NCBI GenBank assembly: GCA_030038565.1
Contig: JASHSS010000141.1
Span: 1-37,934, forward strand
From: Bryobacteraceae bacterium
Lineage (GTDB): Bacteria; Acidobacteriota; Terriglobia; Bryobacterales; Bryobacteraceae
DNA: 37,934 nucleotides
Reading direction: 5' to 3'
In this document: in pieces, positions 14,626 to 22,569 of the stretch
Position numbering within the stretch: position 1 is the first letter of the stretch
Layout: the number at the start of each line of letters is the position of its first letter
Notes under the pieces: model-generated
What the model was told of the DNA's origin: nothing
The model's database searches: none
Seen by the model: only the letters and a program-made list of their open reading frames with translations
Made by a program: the position numbers and the translations under genes

Positions 14626-17268
14626 CTACTCGCAACGAAGCGTCTCGACCGGACTGAGCCTGCCGGCGGCCCGACTCGGCAGATACGCGGCGGTGAGCGC
14701 CAGCGTGACCAGCAACGTGCCAGCCGCCGCAAAAGTGAGCGGGTCCGTGGGTTTGACCCCAAACAGCATTTTCTCCGCGACGCGCGTCAGGGCCAGCGCT
14801 CCCGCAACCCCAGTGATAACCCCGATGGCAACCGGCGCCGCCGTCTCCACAAGGACCATCCCAATCACCTGATGAGGCCGCGCGCCCAGCGCCATACGAA
14901 TGCCGATTTCTTTCTGCCGCCGCGCCACCTGGAACGCCATCACGCCATAGATGCCGACCGAGACGAGCAGCAGCGACAGGGCGCCGAAGAGGCCGGAGAG
15001 CGTGCCCATCACGCGTTCCTTGAGAATGCCGCGCGAGAGGTGTTCTTCGAGGGTGCTCACGTCGTCGGAGCGGAGTTTCGGATCGATCCTTTTGAGAGCG
15101 CCATCGACCATGGCGCGATTGACAGTTCCCCGTACGATGTACCCGCCCCAGCCCGGATCGCCTCTTTGCGCCAGGGCAATGTACATCGCAGGCTGGACTT
15201 GCTGACGGATGCTCGGCAGCCTCACGTCCTTGACCACGCCGACGATTTCGCGGCGATCCGTCTCGCCCGTCATGTTCACCCATTTGCCCAAGGGCGAGCG
15301 GTCCCGGAAATAGCGCCGTGCGAAAGCCTCATTCACGACGGCCACCTTCGGGCCGGACCCGGTATCCCGCGGACCGAATTCCCGGCCGAGGACCACGGGC
15401 GTGCGCAACGTCTTGAAGTAATCCGGTTCGACGGCGTTCAGCAGGACGCGGTCGTCCTCGTTCGGCCCAAAAGTATATCCTTCCACGGTGATGCTGCCGT
15501 CCCAGCCGCTGGGGCCGATGGGCGACATCCCGTAGCTGGCCGAGGCGATGCCGGGGATGGATCGCAGGTCCTGGAGGATGCGGGCTCGCAGTTCGGATCC
15601 GCGCAGGGAGGCGTGGTCCGAGTTGACCGAGAACAGGAGCACGTTACTGCGGTCGAATCCCGTCTCGAGGGAGTACAGCCGCAGCAGAGTGCGGCCGAAG
15701 AGACCCGCGCCGATCAGCAGAACCAGTGAAATGGCCACCTGGGCGGCGATGAGGCCGCGGCCCAGCCGCCAGCGCGCGCCGCGGGCCTCGGCCAGGACCG
15801 GCTGAATTCCTACGCGCGACGCCTGGATCGCCGGCGCCAGGCTGAAAAGCAGGCAGGCCCCGATGGAAATTGCGGCCGCGAAGGAGAGAACCCGAAGATC
15901 CGGCCGGATATTCAGAGCGATGCGGGCGCCGCCGTTGGACATCACCGTAACCAGGGCGTTGGCGGACCAGCATGCCAGGAGGAGGCTCATGACGCCGCCG
16001 GCCACGGCCAGCAGGAGACCCTCGGCCAGCAGTTGGCGGATGACGCGGCCCCGGCCGGCGCCAATGGCCATCCGCACGCCGATCTCCCTGCGCCGCGCAG
16101 CCGCACGGCCCAATAGCAGGTTGGCGAGATTGGCGCAGGCGATCAACAGCACCAGGGCCACAATGCCCATCAGTATCCGCAACGGCTCGGAGAAGCGCAC
16201 GCGGAGGGTATCCAGCCCATTGCCGGCGGGCTCCAGCCGCATACGCTGGGACAGAGCTTCCTGGCGATAGAGTCCGTTCTCCTCGCGTTGGGCCTGTGCT
16301 TGAACTATGCCGGAAAACAGGGTGGAGACTTCAGCCTGAGCGCCCGTCAGGGACTGTCCCGCACGAAGACGGCCGATCACCTGGAGCCACCCGCACCCCA
16401 CGCAGTGGAGCATGGATTGGCTACCGCGGACCTCCCCGTCCATGGTGAGGGGGAATGCGACGTCGGGCGACTCTCCCACGGCAACGCCGAAGAACTCCGG
16501 CGGAGTCACGCCCACGATGGTGAAGACCGTGCGGTTCAGGCGGAACGCGCGGCCGACTACGCCCGGATCCATTCCGAACCTGCGTTTCCAGAACGCGTAG
16601 CTGATGACGGCGACCGGGCTGGGATTGCGGTCGGCGTCTTCGTCAAACGTGCGGCCGGCGATGGCGGAAACTCCCAGCACCGAATAGTAGTTCCCGGAGA
16701 CCAACTCGGCGTTGACGATCTCCGGCTCCACGCCGAAGGACGCCTCGCGGCGGCCGACAGGAAAGCGGGCAAGCAGGCCGTCAAAGCTGTGAAGCTCACT
16801 TCGAAACCGGCGGTACAGCGGGTACGAAAAGGACCCGCGGCGGTCGGTCTCGCGGTACTTGACGAACTGCACCAGGCGCTCCGGCTCATGCACCGGCATC
16901 ATGCGCAGCATCACGGCATCGATCAGGCTGAAGATGGCCGTGTTCGCGCCGATGCCGAGGGCCAGCGAAAGAATGGCGGCCGTGGTGAACAGCGGACTTT
17001 TTGCCAGCAGGCGGGCGCCGTGGCGGCTGTCGCGCAGGAAATCTCCCAGCCAACCGATGGAGCGCTGCTCGCGCACGGCCTCAGCAGCCTGGGTGACCCC
17101 TCCCGCCCGAAGCCGGGCCTGGCGGGCCAACTCTCCGGGCGGCGCGCCCCGGCGCAAAGCCTCCTGTTCGGCCATTTCGAGGTGGAAGCGAAGCTCGTCC
17201 TCCATGCCGTCGGGCCGGGTGAATGTCCCCAGGAACCGCAGCCACCATTCCCGCAGCCTCGCCCTCAT
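14626..17268 (-). CDS. ADOP-family ABC transporter permease (MacB/FtsX type)
   Basis: An 880-residue permease of the acidobacterial duplicated type. A short cytoplasmic N-terminal domain ('MEDELRFHLEMAEQEALRRG') precedes TM1 ('AAILSLALGIGANTAIFSLID'), a large periplasmic MacB-like domain, three TM helices (FtsX domain, 'LMGIVALVLLIACANLANLLL'), a second periplasmic domain, and a second FtsX-type TM set ending 'AGRLSPVETLRCE'. No ATPase is encoded here. The ATG at 17268 has GGAGGAGG 4 nt upstream and overlaps the padR stop (ATGA), so the two are coupled and PadR probably controls expression. The substrate is unknown; related proteins move lipoproteins, peptides or macrolides. Confidence 0.93.
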   Translation of the reverse strand: MRARLREWWLRFLGTFTRPDGMEDELRFHLEMAEQEALRRGAPPGELARQARLRAGGVTQAAEAVREQRSIGWLGDFLRDSRHGARLLAKSPLFTTAAILSLALGIGANTAIFSLIDAVMLRMMPVHEPERLVQFVKYRETDRRGSFSYPLYRRFRSELHSFDGLLARFPVGRREASFGVEPEIVNAELVSGNYYSVLGVSAIAGRTFDEDADRNPSPVAVISYAFWKRRFGMDPGVVGRAFRLNRTVFTIVGVTPPEFFGVAVGESPDVAFPLTMDGEVRGSQSMLHCVGCGWLQVIGRLRAGQSLTGAQAEVSTLFSGIVQAQAQREENGLYRQEALSQRMRLEPAGNGLDTLRVRFSEPLRILMGIVALVLLIACANLANLLLGRAAARRREIGVRMAIGAGRGRVIRQLLAEGLLLAVAGGVMSLLLACWSANALVTVMSNGGARIALNIRPDLRVLSFAAAISIGACLLFSLAPAIQASRVGIQPVLAEARGARWRLGRGLIAAQVAISLVLLIGAGLFGRTLLRLYSLETGFDRSNVLLFSVNSDHASLRGSELRARILQDLRSIPGIASASYGMSPIGPSGWDGSITVEGYTFGPNEDDRVLLNAVEPDYFKTLRTPVVLGREFGPRDTGSGPKVAVVNEAFARRYFRDRSPLGKWVNMTGETDRREIVGVVKDVRLPSIRQQVQPAMYIALAQRGDPGWGGYIVRGTVNRAMVDGALKRIDPKLRSDDVSTLEEHLSRGILKERVMGTLSGLFGALSLLLVSVGIYGVMAFQVARRQKEIGIRMALGARPHQVIGMVLVETAAPVAIGVITGVAGALALTRVAEKMLFGVKPTDPLTFAAAGTLLVTLALTAAYLPSRAAGRLSPVETLRCE

Positions 17269-17612
17269 TTGGCCTCCTCCTTTTGAAGCACCGCGTGCAT
17301 AATGGACGCCATGCGCGTCCACTCGGCCTTTTCCGCGCTGAGCTGCCGCCGCCCAGCCGCGGTGATGCTGTAGTAGCGCGCGCGGCGATTGTTTTCGGTC
17401 CGGTCCCACTCCGCGCGGATGAATCCGCGCTGTTCCAGGCGCACGAGGCCGGGGTAGAGCGTCCCCATGTTCAATTGCAGGGATCCGCCGGACACCTGTT
17501 CCAGACGCTCGGCGACGGCGTAGCCGTGCAAGGGCCCCATCGTCGCGACCGTCTGGAGAATCATGAGGTCGAGCGTGCCCTGAAGAACATCCGCCTTGGC
17601 TCTATTGGCCAT
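17265..17612 (-). CDS. PadR family transcriptional regulator
   Basis: A 115-residue PadR protein of the short class. 'LQGTLDLMILQTVATMGPLHGYAVAERLEQ' forms the winged-helix start, 'LNMGTLYPGLVRLEQRGFI' the recognition part, 'RRARYYSITAAGRRQL' the wing, and a C-terminal dimerisation helix follows. It leads the ADOP permease gene with a 4-bp overlap, the standard acidobacterial pairing. A strong promoter whose -35 box lies inside an inverted repeat sits immediately upstream, so autorepression is likely. The ATG lacks a Shine-Dalgarno and is very close to the predicted transcription start. Confidence 0.94.
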   Translation of the reverse strand: MANRAKADVLQGTLDLMILQTVATMGPLHGYAVAERLEQVSGGSLQLNMGTLYPGLVRLEQRGFIRAEWDRTENNRRARYYSITAAGRRQLSAEKAEWTRMASIMHAVLQKEEAK

Positions 17613-17620
17613 CCGAATAG

Positions 17621-17655
17621 AGCATACCTTTACTTCATTGGCTTGTCAAATGAAG
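17621..17655 (-). promoter_or_regulatory. padR promoter with overlapping operator
   Basis: On the minus strand a consensus TTGACA (17649-17644) is followed by 17 nt and TATGCT (17626-17621). The -10 ends 8 nt before the padR ATG, implying a leaderless mRNA. A perfect 7-bp inverted repeat, CTTCATT (17633-17639) and AATGAAG (17649-17655), surrounds the -35 and is a good candidate PadR operator. Confidence 0.65.
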
Positions 17656-17701
17656 ATCGCGTCCCACGGCCGGCGGGCACTGTGCGGCGACATACAACCT
17701 A

Positions 17702-17728
17702 TTGTCCATCGGCTTTATGGTGTATGAT
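17702..17728 (+). promoter_or_regulatory. Possible promoter of cysH
   Basis: TTGTCC (17702-17707) and TATGAT (17723-17728) are separated by 15 nt, about 50 nt upstream of cysH. The spacing is shorter than ideal, so this is tentative. Confidence 0.3.
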
Positions 17729-17777
17729 GATTTCAGCGATGCTGCCCGGGCTTGAGCCAGGCAGAAGGGACTCAATC

Positions 17778-18437
17778 ATGTGTGACCTCATCGATGAAGC
17801 CAACCGTTATATTGACCTGGCGCTGAAGGGCGGCGGTCGGGAATGCGCCACTTGCAGTTTTCAGGCGGAGGGCGTGGTGCTGGTTCACATGCTCGTGAGG
17901 CGCCGCCCGCGGATTCCGGTTCTGTTCCTCGATACCGGCTATCACTTCCCCGAAACCTACGCCTACCGGGACCGGGTGGCCGCGGCGTGGAGTCTGAACC
18001 TCGTCAATCTCAGGCCTGGCCTTAGCGTGGCGGCACAGGAATCGCAGTTCGGAATCCTTTATGAGACGGCGCCCGATCGCTGCTGCGGCATGCGCAAGGT
18101 CGAACCCCTGTTTTCGGCGCTCGAAAACTATACGACGTGGTTCACCGGGCTGCGCCGCGAGCAGTCCAAATCGCGCACTGCCCTCGAACCCGACGCTGGT
18201 TTCCGATTGCCTTCCGGGAGGCTGCTGCGCAAGGTAAGCCCGCTGGCGGCGTGGTCCACGCGGGATGTCTGGCAATACGCGCGGGAACACGGAATCCCGC
18301 TGCTTCCGCTCTATGAGCAGGGCTATACCAGCATCGGGTGCCAGCCGTGCACCTCTCTACCGCTCGATGCGGCCGATCCCCGTTCCGGCCGGTGGTCGGG
18401 CCGCAAGCTGGAGTGCGGGATTCACATTCAGAGCTGA
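17778..18437 (+). CDS. cysH: Adenylyl-sulfate (APS) reductase, assimilatory
   Basis: This enzyme reduces activated sulfate (APS) to sulfite with thioredoxin in cysteine biosynthesis. It is 219 residues with the PAPS/APS-reductase fold: 'TCSFQAEGVVLVHML' at the nucleotide loop and 'VLFLDTGYHFPETYAYRD'. The paired cysteines Cys102-Cys103 and Cys188-x2-Cys191 bind the 4Fe-4S cluster that marks APS-type reductases. The catalytic Cys213 lies in 'KLECGIH'. The frame is open far upstream, but the ATG at 17778 has a Shine-Dalgarno-like GAAGGGA and starts the homology. A TauE/SafE exporter follows after 6 bp, so the two form an operon. No ATP sulfurylase or sulfite reductase is in the window. Confidence 0.92.
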   Translation: MCDLIDEANRYIDLALKGGGRECATCSFQAEGVVLVHMLVRRRPRIPVLFLDTGYHFPETYAYRDRVAAAWSLNLVNLRPGLSVAAQESQFGILYETAPDRCCGMRKVEPLFSALENYTTWFTGLRREQSKSRTALEPDAGFRLPSGRLLRKVSPLAAWSTRDVWQYAREHGIPLLPLYEQGYTSIGCQPCTSLPLDAADPRSGRWSGRKLECGIHIQS

Positions 18438-18443
18438 CCAGGT

Positions 18444-19193
18444 ATGGAGTTTCTGCTCGGCTTTGCCATCGCAGCGCTGATTGGTCTCACGGGGGTCGGA
18501 GGCGGCTCCATCACTGCCCCCGTACTCACCCTGTTTCTGGGTATCCCGCCGGCCGCGAGCGTGGGCACGGCGCTGCTGTTCACCGCCCTCGTGAAGCTCA
18601 CGGCGGCTCCACTCTACCTGGCGCGGGGGCAGGTGAACTTTCGCATCCTGGCCCGGCTGCTTGCCGGAGGCTTGCCGGGAGTGCTCGGCGGATCGTATGT
18701 TCTGGCGCGCCTCGCCACCAGCCGGCGCCACGGTCCGCTGCTGGCGATCCTCGGCGCCACCATTCTGCTGATGGCACTTTTGAATCTGTACCGCCTGTTT
18801 TCGAGATGTCCCGGCAACCCCGCCCGAGACCGCTCCCACTGGCTGCCTTACATCGCTCTGCCTATCGGCGCGGAGGTCGGCTTTTCTTCCGCCGGCGCCG
18901 GCGCTCTCGGCTCGCTTTTCCTGATGGCCCTGACGGACATCCCTGCCGGCCAGATCGTGGGCACCGATGTCCTATTCGGCCTGGGGCTATCGCTCGCAGG
19001 CGGAGGCATCAGTCTCGGTATGGGCAATTACGATGGGGCGCTTGTGCTGAAACTCGGCGCGGGCGGACTGTTAGGCGCTTTCGTGGGCGCAAACCTGCTT
19101 TCCATCCTGCCGCAACGCGCCGTGCGCGTGGGCCTGTCGTTGTGGCTGGCCTCGATGGGCGGCGAGCTTTTGTGGCGCACCGTGGCCGGCTGA
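18444..19193 (+). CDS. TauE/SafE family (TSUP) transporter
   Basis: A 249-residue polytopic membrane protein of the sulfite/organosulfonate exporter family. It is made of two similar halves, each opening with a Gly-rich helix ('IALIGLTGVGGGSITAPVLTL' region and 'IGAEVGFSSAGAGALGSLFL'). The family usually has 7-8 transmembrane helices, which fits the hydrophobicity seen. It lies 6 bp behind cysH, whose product makes sulfite, so export or import of sulfite or another sulfur oxyanion is the natural inference. The direction of transport cannot be read from sequence. Confidence 0.87.
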   Translation: MEFLLGFAIAALIGLTGVGGGSITAPVLTLFLGIPPAASVGTALLFTALVKLTAAPLYLARGQVNFRILARLLAGGLPGVLGGSYVLARLATSRRHGPLLAILGATILLMALLNLYRLFSRCPGNPARDRSHWLPYIALPIGAEVGFSSAGAGALGSLFLMALTDIPAGQIVGTDVLFGLGLSLAGGGISLGMGNYDGALVLKLGAGGLLGAFVGANLLSILPQRAVRVGLSLWLASMGGELLWRTVAG

Positions 19194-19313
19194 GGCTAAC
19201 GGCTCGGGCCTGGGCGCTGGAGAGATCGGAGCAGTGCCGGTTCGGTTCAATCGCGCGGCGTACGGCTATTTCTTGGGTCGTTCCCACGTCCTCGGCTTGC
19301 CAGGGAAGGCGCT

Positions 19314-20510
19314 TCACCCCTCGGGCAGCATCGCCGCGATTTCCGCGCCGATGGCCAGCGAAGCGGTCGCGGCCGGGCTGGGGGTGTTGAGCACGTGGAG
19401 GGCGTGGGGGCGTGGGATCAACTGAAAATCCTGCACGATCTCGCCGGCTGGAGAGATCACCTGGGCGCGCACGCCGGAGCCGCCCTGGGCCAGGTCGGAG
19501 GGCTGAATCTCGGGGACCAGCCGCTGCAGCGAGCGGCAGAACAACTTGCGGCTGAAGGAGCGCCGCAGCTCGTACCAGCACATGGACGGGTAGCGGCGGA
19601 GGAAGCGCCACAGGCCGCCGTAGCTGAGGGCGTCGAAGAGATCGCGTGGGTTGAAATCGCGCTTGCGGTAGCCTTCGCGGGCGAACGCCAGCACGGCGTT
19701 GGGGCCGGCCTCGATGCCGCCGTGGATCAGGCGCGTGAAGTGCACGCCGAGAAACGGGAACTGAGGATCGGGGACCGGGTAAATCAGGTTGCGCACCAGG
19801 TGCTGGCGCTCGGGCCGGATCTTATAATATTCGCCGCGGAAGGGGACCACGCGCACCTCGCGGCGCTCGCCCGCAAGCTCGGACACGCGGTCGGAGTGGA
19901 GGCCGGCGCAGTTGATGGCGAAATCGGCTTCGAAGACGCCGGCGGGAGTCTCGGCAAGCCAGCCGCCGGGGGAGCGGCGCAGGCGCGTGACCCGTGCGCC
20001 GGTAACCACCTTGACGCCGCGCGCGGCCAGCCGTGCGGCCATGGCGGCGCACACCGCGGCATAATCCACGATGCCTTCCTGGGGCACGCGCAAGGCCGCC
20101 ACGCCGCCCACGTGCGGTTCGATCTCGCGCATCTCCGCCGGTCCCAGCCAGCGCAGGCCCTCCAGGCCGTTGGCCCGGCCGCGCTCTTCCAGGCCGCGCA
20201 GGGCGGGCACTTCGCTTTCGGTGGCGGCCACCACCAGCTTGCCGCAGATTTCATGCGGGATGCCGTTCTCCCGGCAGAAGGCCACCATCTGGCGGATGCC
20301 GGAAACGGCCAGCCGCGCCTTCAAAGAACCCGGTTTGTAGTACAGGCCGCAGTGCAGCACGCCGCTGTTGTGGCCGGTCTGGTGGCGCCCGAGTCCGGTC
20401 TCCTTTTCGAGCAGGGTGATGGATTCGGCGGGGAACCGCTCGCCCAGACGGCACGCCGTGGCCAGCCCCACGATTCCGCCGCCGATGATGAGAGTGCGCC
20501 TGGGGGTCAT
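19314..20510 (-). CDS. lhgO: L-2-hydroxyglutarate oxidase (FAD-dependent)
   Basis: A 398-residue FAD-dependent oxidoreductase of the DAO family. The ADP-binding fold is at the N-terminus ('LIIGGGIVGLATACRLGERFP', then Glu of 'LLEKE'). The family-specific 'GRHQTGHNSGVLHCGLYYKPGSLKA' carries the histidines near the flavin, and 'PFLGVHFTRLIHGGIEAGPNAVLA' and the C-terminal 'GIRAQ'-like 'GVRAQ' are typical of LhgO. It oxidises L-2-hydroxyglutarate to 2-oxoglutarate, passing electrons to the respiratory chain, and so repairs a wasteful metabolite. The ATG overlaps the stop codon of the PQQ dehydrogenase (ATGA), and the longer open frame upstream is ignored for that reason. Confidence 0.88.
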   Translation of the reverse strand: MTPRRTLIIGGGIVGLATACRLGERFPAESITLLEKETGLGRHQTGHNSGVLHCGLYYKPGSLKARLAVSGIRQMVAFCRENGIPHEICGKLVVAATESEVPALRGLEERGRANGLEGLRWLGPAEMREIEPHVGGVAALRVPQEGIVDYAAVCAAMAARLAARGVKVVTGARVTRLRRSPGGWLAETPAGVFEADFAINCAGLHSDRVSELAGERREVRVVPFRGEYYKIRPERQHLVRNLIYPVPDPQFPFLGVHFTRLIHGGIEAGPNAVLAFAREGYRKRDFNPRDLFDALSYGGLWRFLRRYPSMCWYELRRSFSRKLFCRSLQRLVPEIQPSDLAQGGSGVRAQVISPAGEIVQDFQLIPRPHALHVLNTPSPAATASLAIGAEIAAMLPEG

Positions 20511-22384
20511 GGTTGTGGGAGCGCGAAGGCGGTGAGAGTGGCTTCCCGCCCGCTGCCCGAGGCGATGACCACGAACTGGCGGCCGGAGGGGGAGCGATAC
20601 GTCATGGGAGTCCCGGTGGTGCGGCGGCCCAGGGCGAAGGCCCACAGGTCCGCGCCGGCGGCGGTGTCCACCGCGTGGAGGGATGAATCGCCGCCGCCCA
20701 CGAAAATCACCCCGCCCTTGGTCACGATGGCGCCGGGCGCGCCTTCCACACCCAGCTTGTCCGGCAGTTTGACATCTTTCAGCGCCGGATGATTGCGCAG
20801 GCGCGGGTTGTCGCCGAAGACCACCTGCCAGCGAATCGCGCCCTGGTTCAGATCGATGGCCGTGAGGTGGCCGTAGGGCGGCTTGACCAGCGGCAGGCCA
20901 TTATGAAAAGTGGCGTTGCCGCCGCCCATCACGTAGGTGGCGTAGTCCGGGTCCACCTCGTCCGAGCGGGTAGGCTTCACCAGCCGCGCCAGGGCGGGCA
21001 TGTTGGTGGATTTCACGTACAGCACGCCGGTCTCGGGATCCCACGCGCCGCCCGCCCAATTCGCGCCGCCGATCACGCCCGGGCGCATCAGCGTGCCTTC
21101 CAGGCTGGGCGGCGTGAAGAGCGGCCCGAGGCGGAATTTCTGAAGCGCCTGGCGGGCTTCCTGGCGCAGTTCGGGCGTCAGGTCGAAGGCGTCGTCCAGC
21201 GTCACGCCCTGCTGCTCGAAGGCCGGCGGGCGGGTGGGAAAGGGCTGCGTCGGCCAGGCCTGCTCCCCCGGAACGCCGCTGGCGGGGACGGGCCGCTCTT
21301 CGATCGGCCACACCGGCTTGCCGGTAACGCGGTCGAAGACAAACGCCCATCCGGTTTTAGTGAGCTGCACGACCGCGTCGATCTTCCGGCCGTTGACGCG
21401 AATGGTAACCAGCTCGGGCGGACCGGGCAGATCGTAATCCCACAGGCCGTGATGCACCAACTGGTAATGCCATTTGCGCCTGCCGGTTTCGGCATCCAGG
21501 CACACCAGCGATTCGGCGAACAGGTTCGCGCCGGGCCGCGCGCCCCCGTAGAAATCGTTGCTGGGCGTGCTCACCGGCAGGTAGAGCAGGCCGCGCGACT
21601 CATCCAGCGTCATGGGCGCCCACACGTTGGTGTGCCCGGAGATTTTCTGCGCCCCGCGGCCCCACGTAGCGGCGCCGAATTCGCCGGCCATCGGAACGGT
21701 GTGGAAGGTCCAGGCGAGCTTGCCGGTGTGCGCGTTGAAGGCCCGCACGTCGCCGGGCGGATCCTGCTTGTAGACCAGGCGATCGCCCACGCCGTTGCCC
21801 AGGATCACGAGGTCCTTGTAGACCACCGGCGGCGAGGTGTTGGTGTAGTGCCGGGGATTGGTCTCCCAGCGCAGCCCCGCCACGAGGTTGACGATCCCGT
21901 TATCGCCGAATTCAGCCACCGGCCGGCCGGTTTCGGCATCCAGTTCGATCAGCCGGTAGCGGCTGTTCATGAGGATGCGCAGTTTTCCGGTCTTCCGGTC
22001 GCGCCAGGCTGCCACGCCGCGATGCACAAAGCCGGTACCGTTGGGCGGCTGGCCGTCGGCATACGCCTTGGGATCGTACGTCCACAGTTCCCGGCCGCTT
22101 TCGGCATCCAGCGCCACCACGCGATTGTAGGGAGTGCTGAGATACAGCACCCCGCCGATCATGATGGGGGTGACCTCGAAATTACCGGGCGTGGTTTTGA
22201 ATTCGGGGAGCGGCGTTTCTCCGGTCTTCCATTCCCATGCCATCCGCAGGCCGCTTACATTGGAACGGTTGATCTGGTCGAGCGGAGAATACTTGGAGCC
22301 GCCCTGATCGCCGCCATAGAAGGGCCATTCCTGGGCCGGCGAGAGGGTCGAGAGGAGCACGAGGGCGGCCAGGAGTCGGGGCAT
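20507..22384 (-). CDS. PQQ-dependent dehydrogenase (quinoprotein, GDH-like)
   Basis: A 625-residue exported quinoprotein. A signal peptide ('LLAALVLLSTLSPAQ', about 1-18) is followed by an eight-bladed PQQ propeller starting 'EWPFYGGDQGGSKYSPLDQI'. Blade motifs include 'VVALDAESGRELWTYDP', 'VRAFNAHTGKLAWTFHT' and 'LVCLDAETGRRKWHYQLVHHGLWDYDLP', the last close to the soluble/membrane glucose dehydrogenase pattern. It should oxidise an alcohol or sugar in the periplasm. No membrane anchor domain or cytochrome c domain is present, so the electron acceptor is separate. ATG 22384 has GATAAT 7 nt upstream. Coupled expression with lhgO suggests two respiratory dehydrogenases made together. Confidence 0.9.
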   Translation of the reverse strand: MPRLLAALVLLSTLSPAQEWPFYGGDQGGSKYSPLDQINRSNVSGLRMAWEWKTGETPLPEFKTTPGNFEVTPIMIGGVLYLSTPYNRVVALDAESGRELWTYDPKAYADGQPPNGTGFVHRGVAAWRDRKTGKLRILMNSRYRLIELDAETGRPVAEFGDNGIVNLVAGLRWETNPRHYTNTSPPVVYKDLVILGNGVGDRLVYKQDPPGDVRAFNAHTGKLAWTFHTVPMAGEFGAATWGRGAQKISGHTNVWAPMTLDESRGLLYLPVSTPSNDFYGGARPGANLFAESLVCLDAETGRRKWHYQLVHHGLWDYDLPGPPELVTIRVNGRKIDAVVQLTKTGWAFVFDRVTGKPVWPIEERPVPASGVPGEQAWPTQPFPTRPPAFEQQGVTLDDAFDLTPELRQEARQALQKFRLGPLFTPPSLEGTLMRPGVIGGANWAGGAWDPETGVLYVKSTNMPALARLVKPTRSDEVDPDYATYVMGGGNATFHNGLPLVKPPYGHLTAIDLNQGAIRWQVVFGDNPRLRNHPALKDVKLPDKLGVEGAPGAIVTKGGVIFVGGGDSSLHAVDTAAGADLWAFALGRRTTGTPMTYRSPSGRQFVVIASGSGREATLTAFALPQP

Positions 22385-22391
22385 GTTTCCG

Positions 22392-22397
22392 ATTATC
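22392..22397 (-). promoter_or_regulatory. -10-like hexamer 7 nt before the PQQ dehydrogenase
   Basis: GATAAT on the minus strand ends 7 nt before the ATG at 22384. The position suggests a leaderless transcript starting downstream of the repeat at 22451-22569. Confidence 0.35.
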
Positions 22398-22450
22398 GCG
22401 CAGCGGGGCGCGGGGCGAATACGCCGACCGCATGATTCGCGCCCGTGAGG

Positions 22451-22569
22451 CGCGCCTGTCACACCATGATGCGTGAGGCATTGGTGGGACAGGCCTTCAG
22501 CCTGTCCAGGGCAGGCTGAAGGCCTGCCCCACCAAGCGGCGGAACTAAATCACGCGGTCGAAGACCTAG
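22451..22569 (-). repeat. Dispersed 119-bp palindromic repeat, copy 2
   Basis: This is the inverted copy of 12339-12458. Read on the minus strand it begins CTAGGTCTTCGACC directly after the TAG stop of the caspase gene and ends TGACAGGCGCG. Its core is a nearly perfect 22-bp stem (GGTGGGGCAGGCCTTCAGCC paired with GGCTGAAGGCCTGTCCCACC) around a 7-nt loop. It lies between two same-strand genes and may terminate or protect the upstream message. Confidence 0.87.

Noticed and set aside
20789-22435. 548-codon plus-strand frame across the PQQ dehydrogenase
   Set aside because: It is a shadow frame; the minus strand carries the PQQ propeller motifs and signal peptide.
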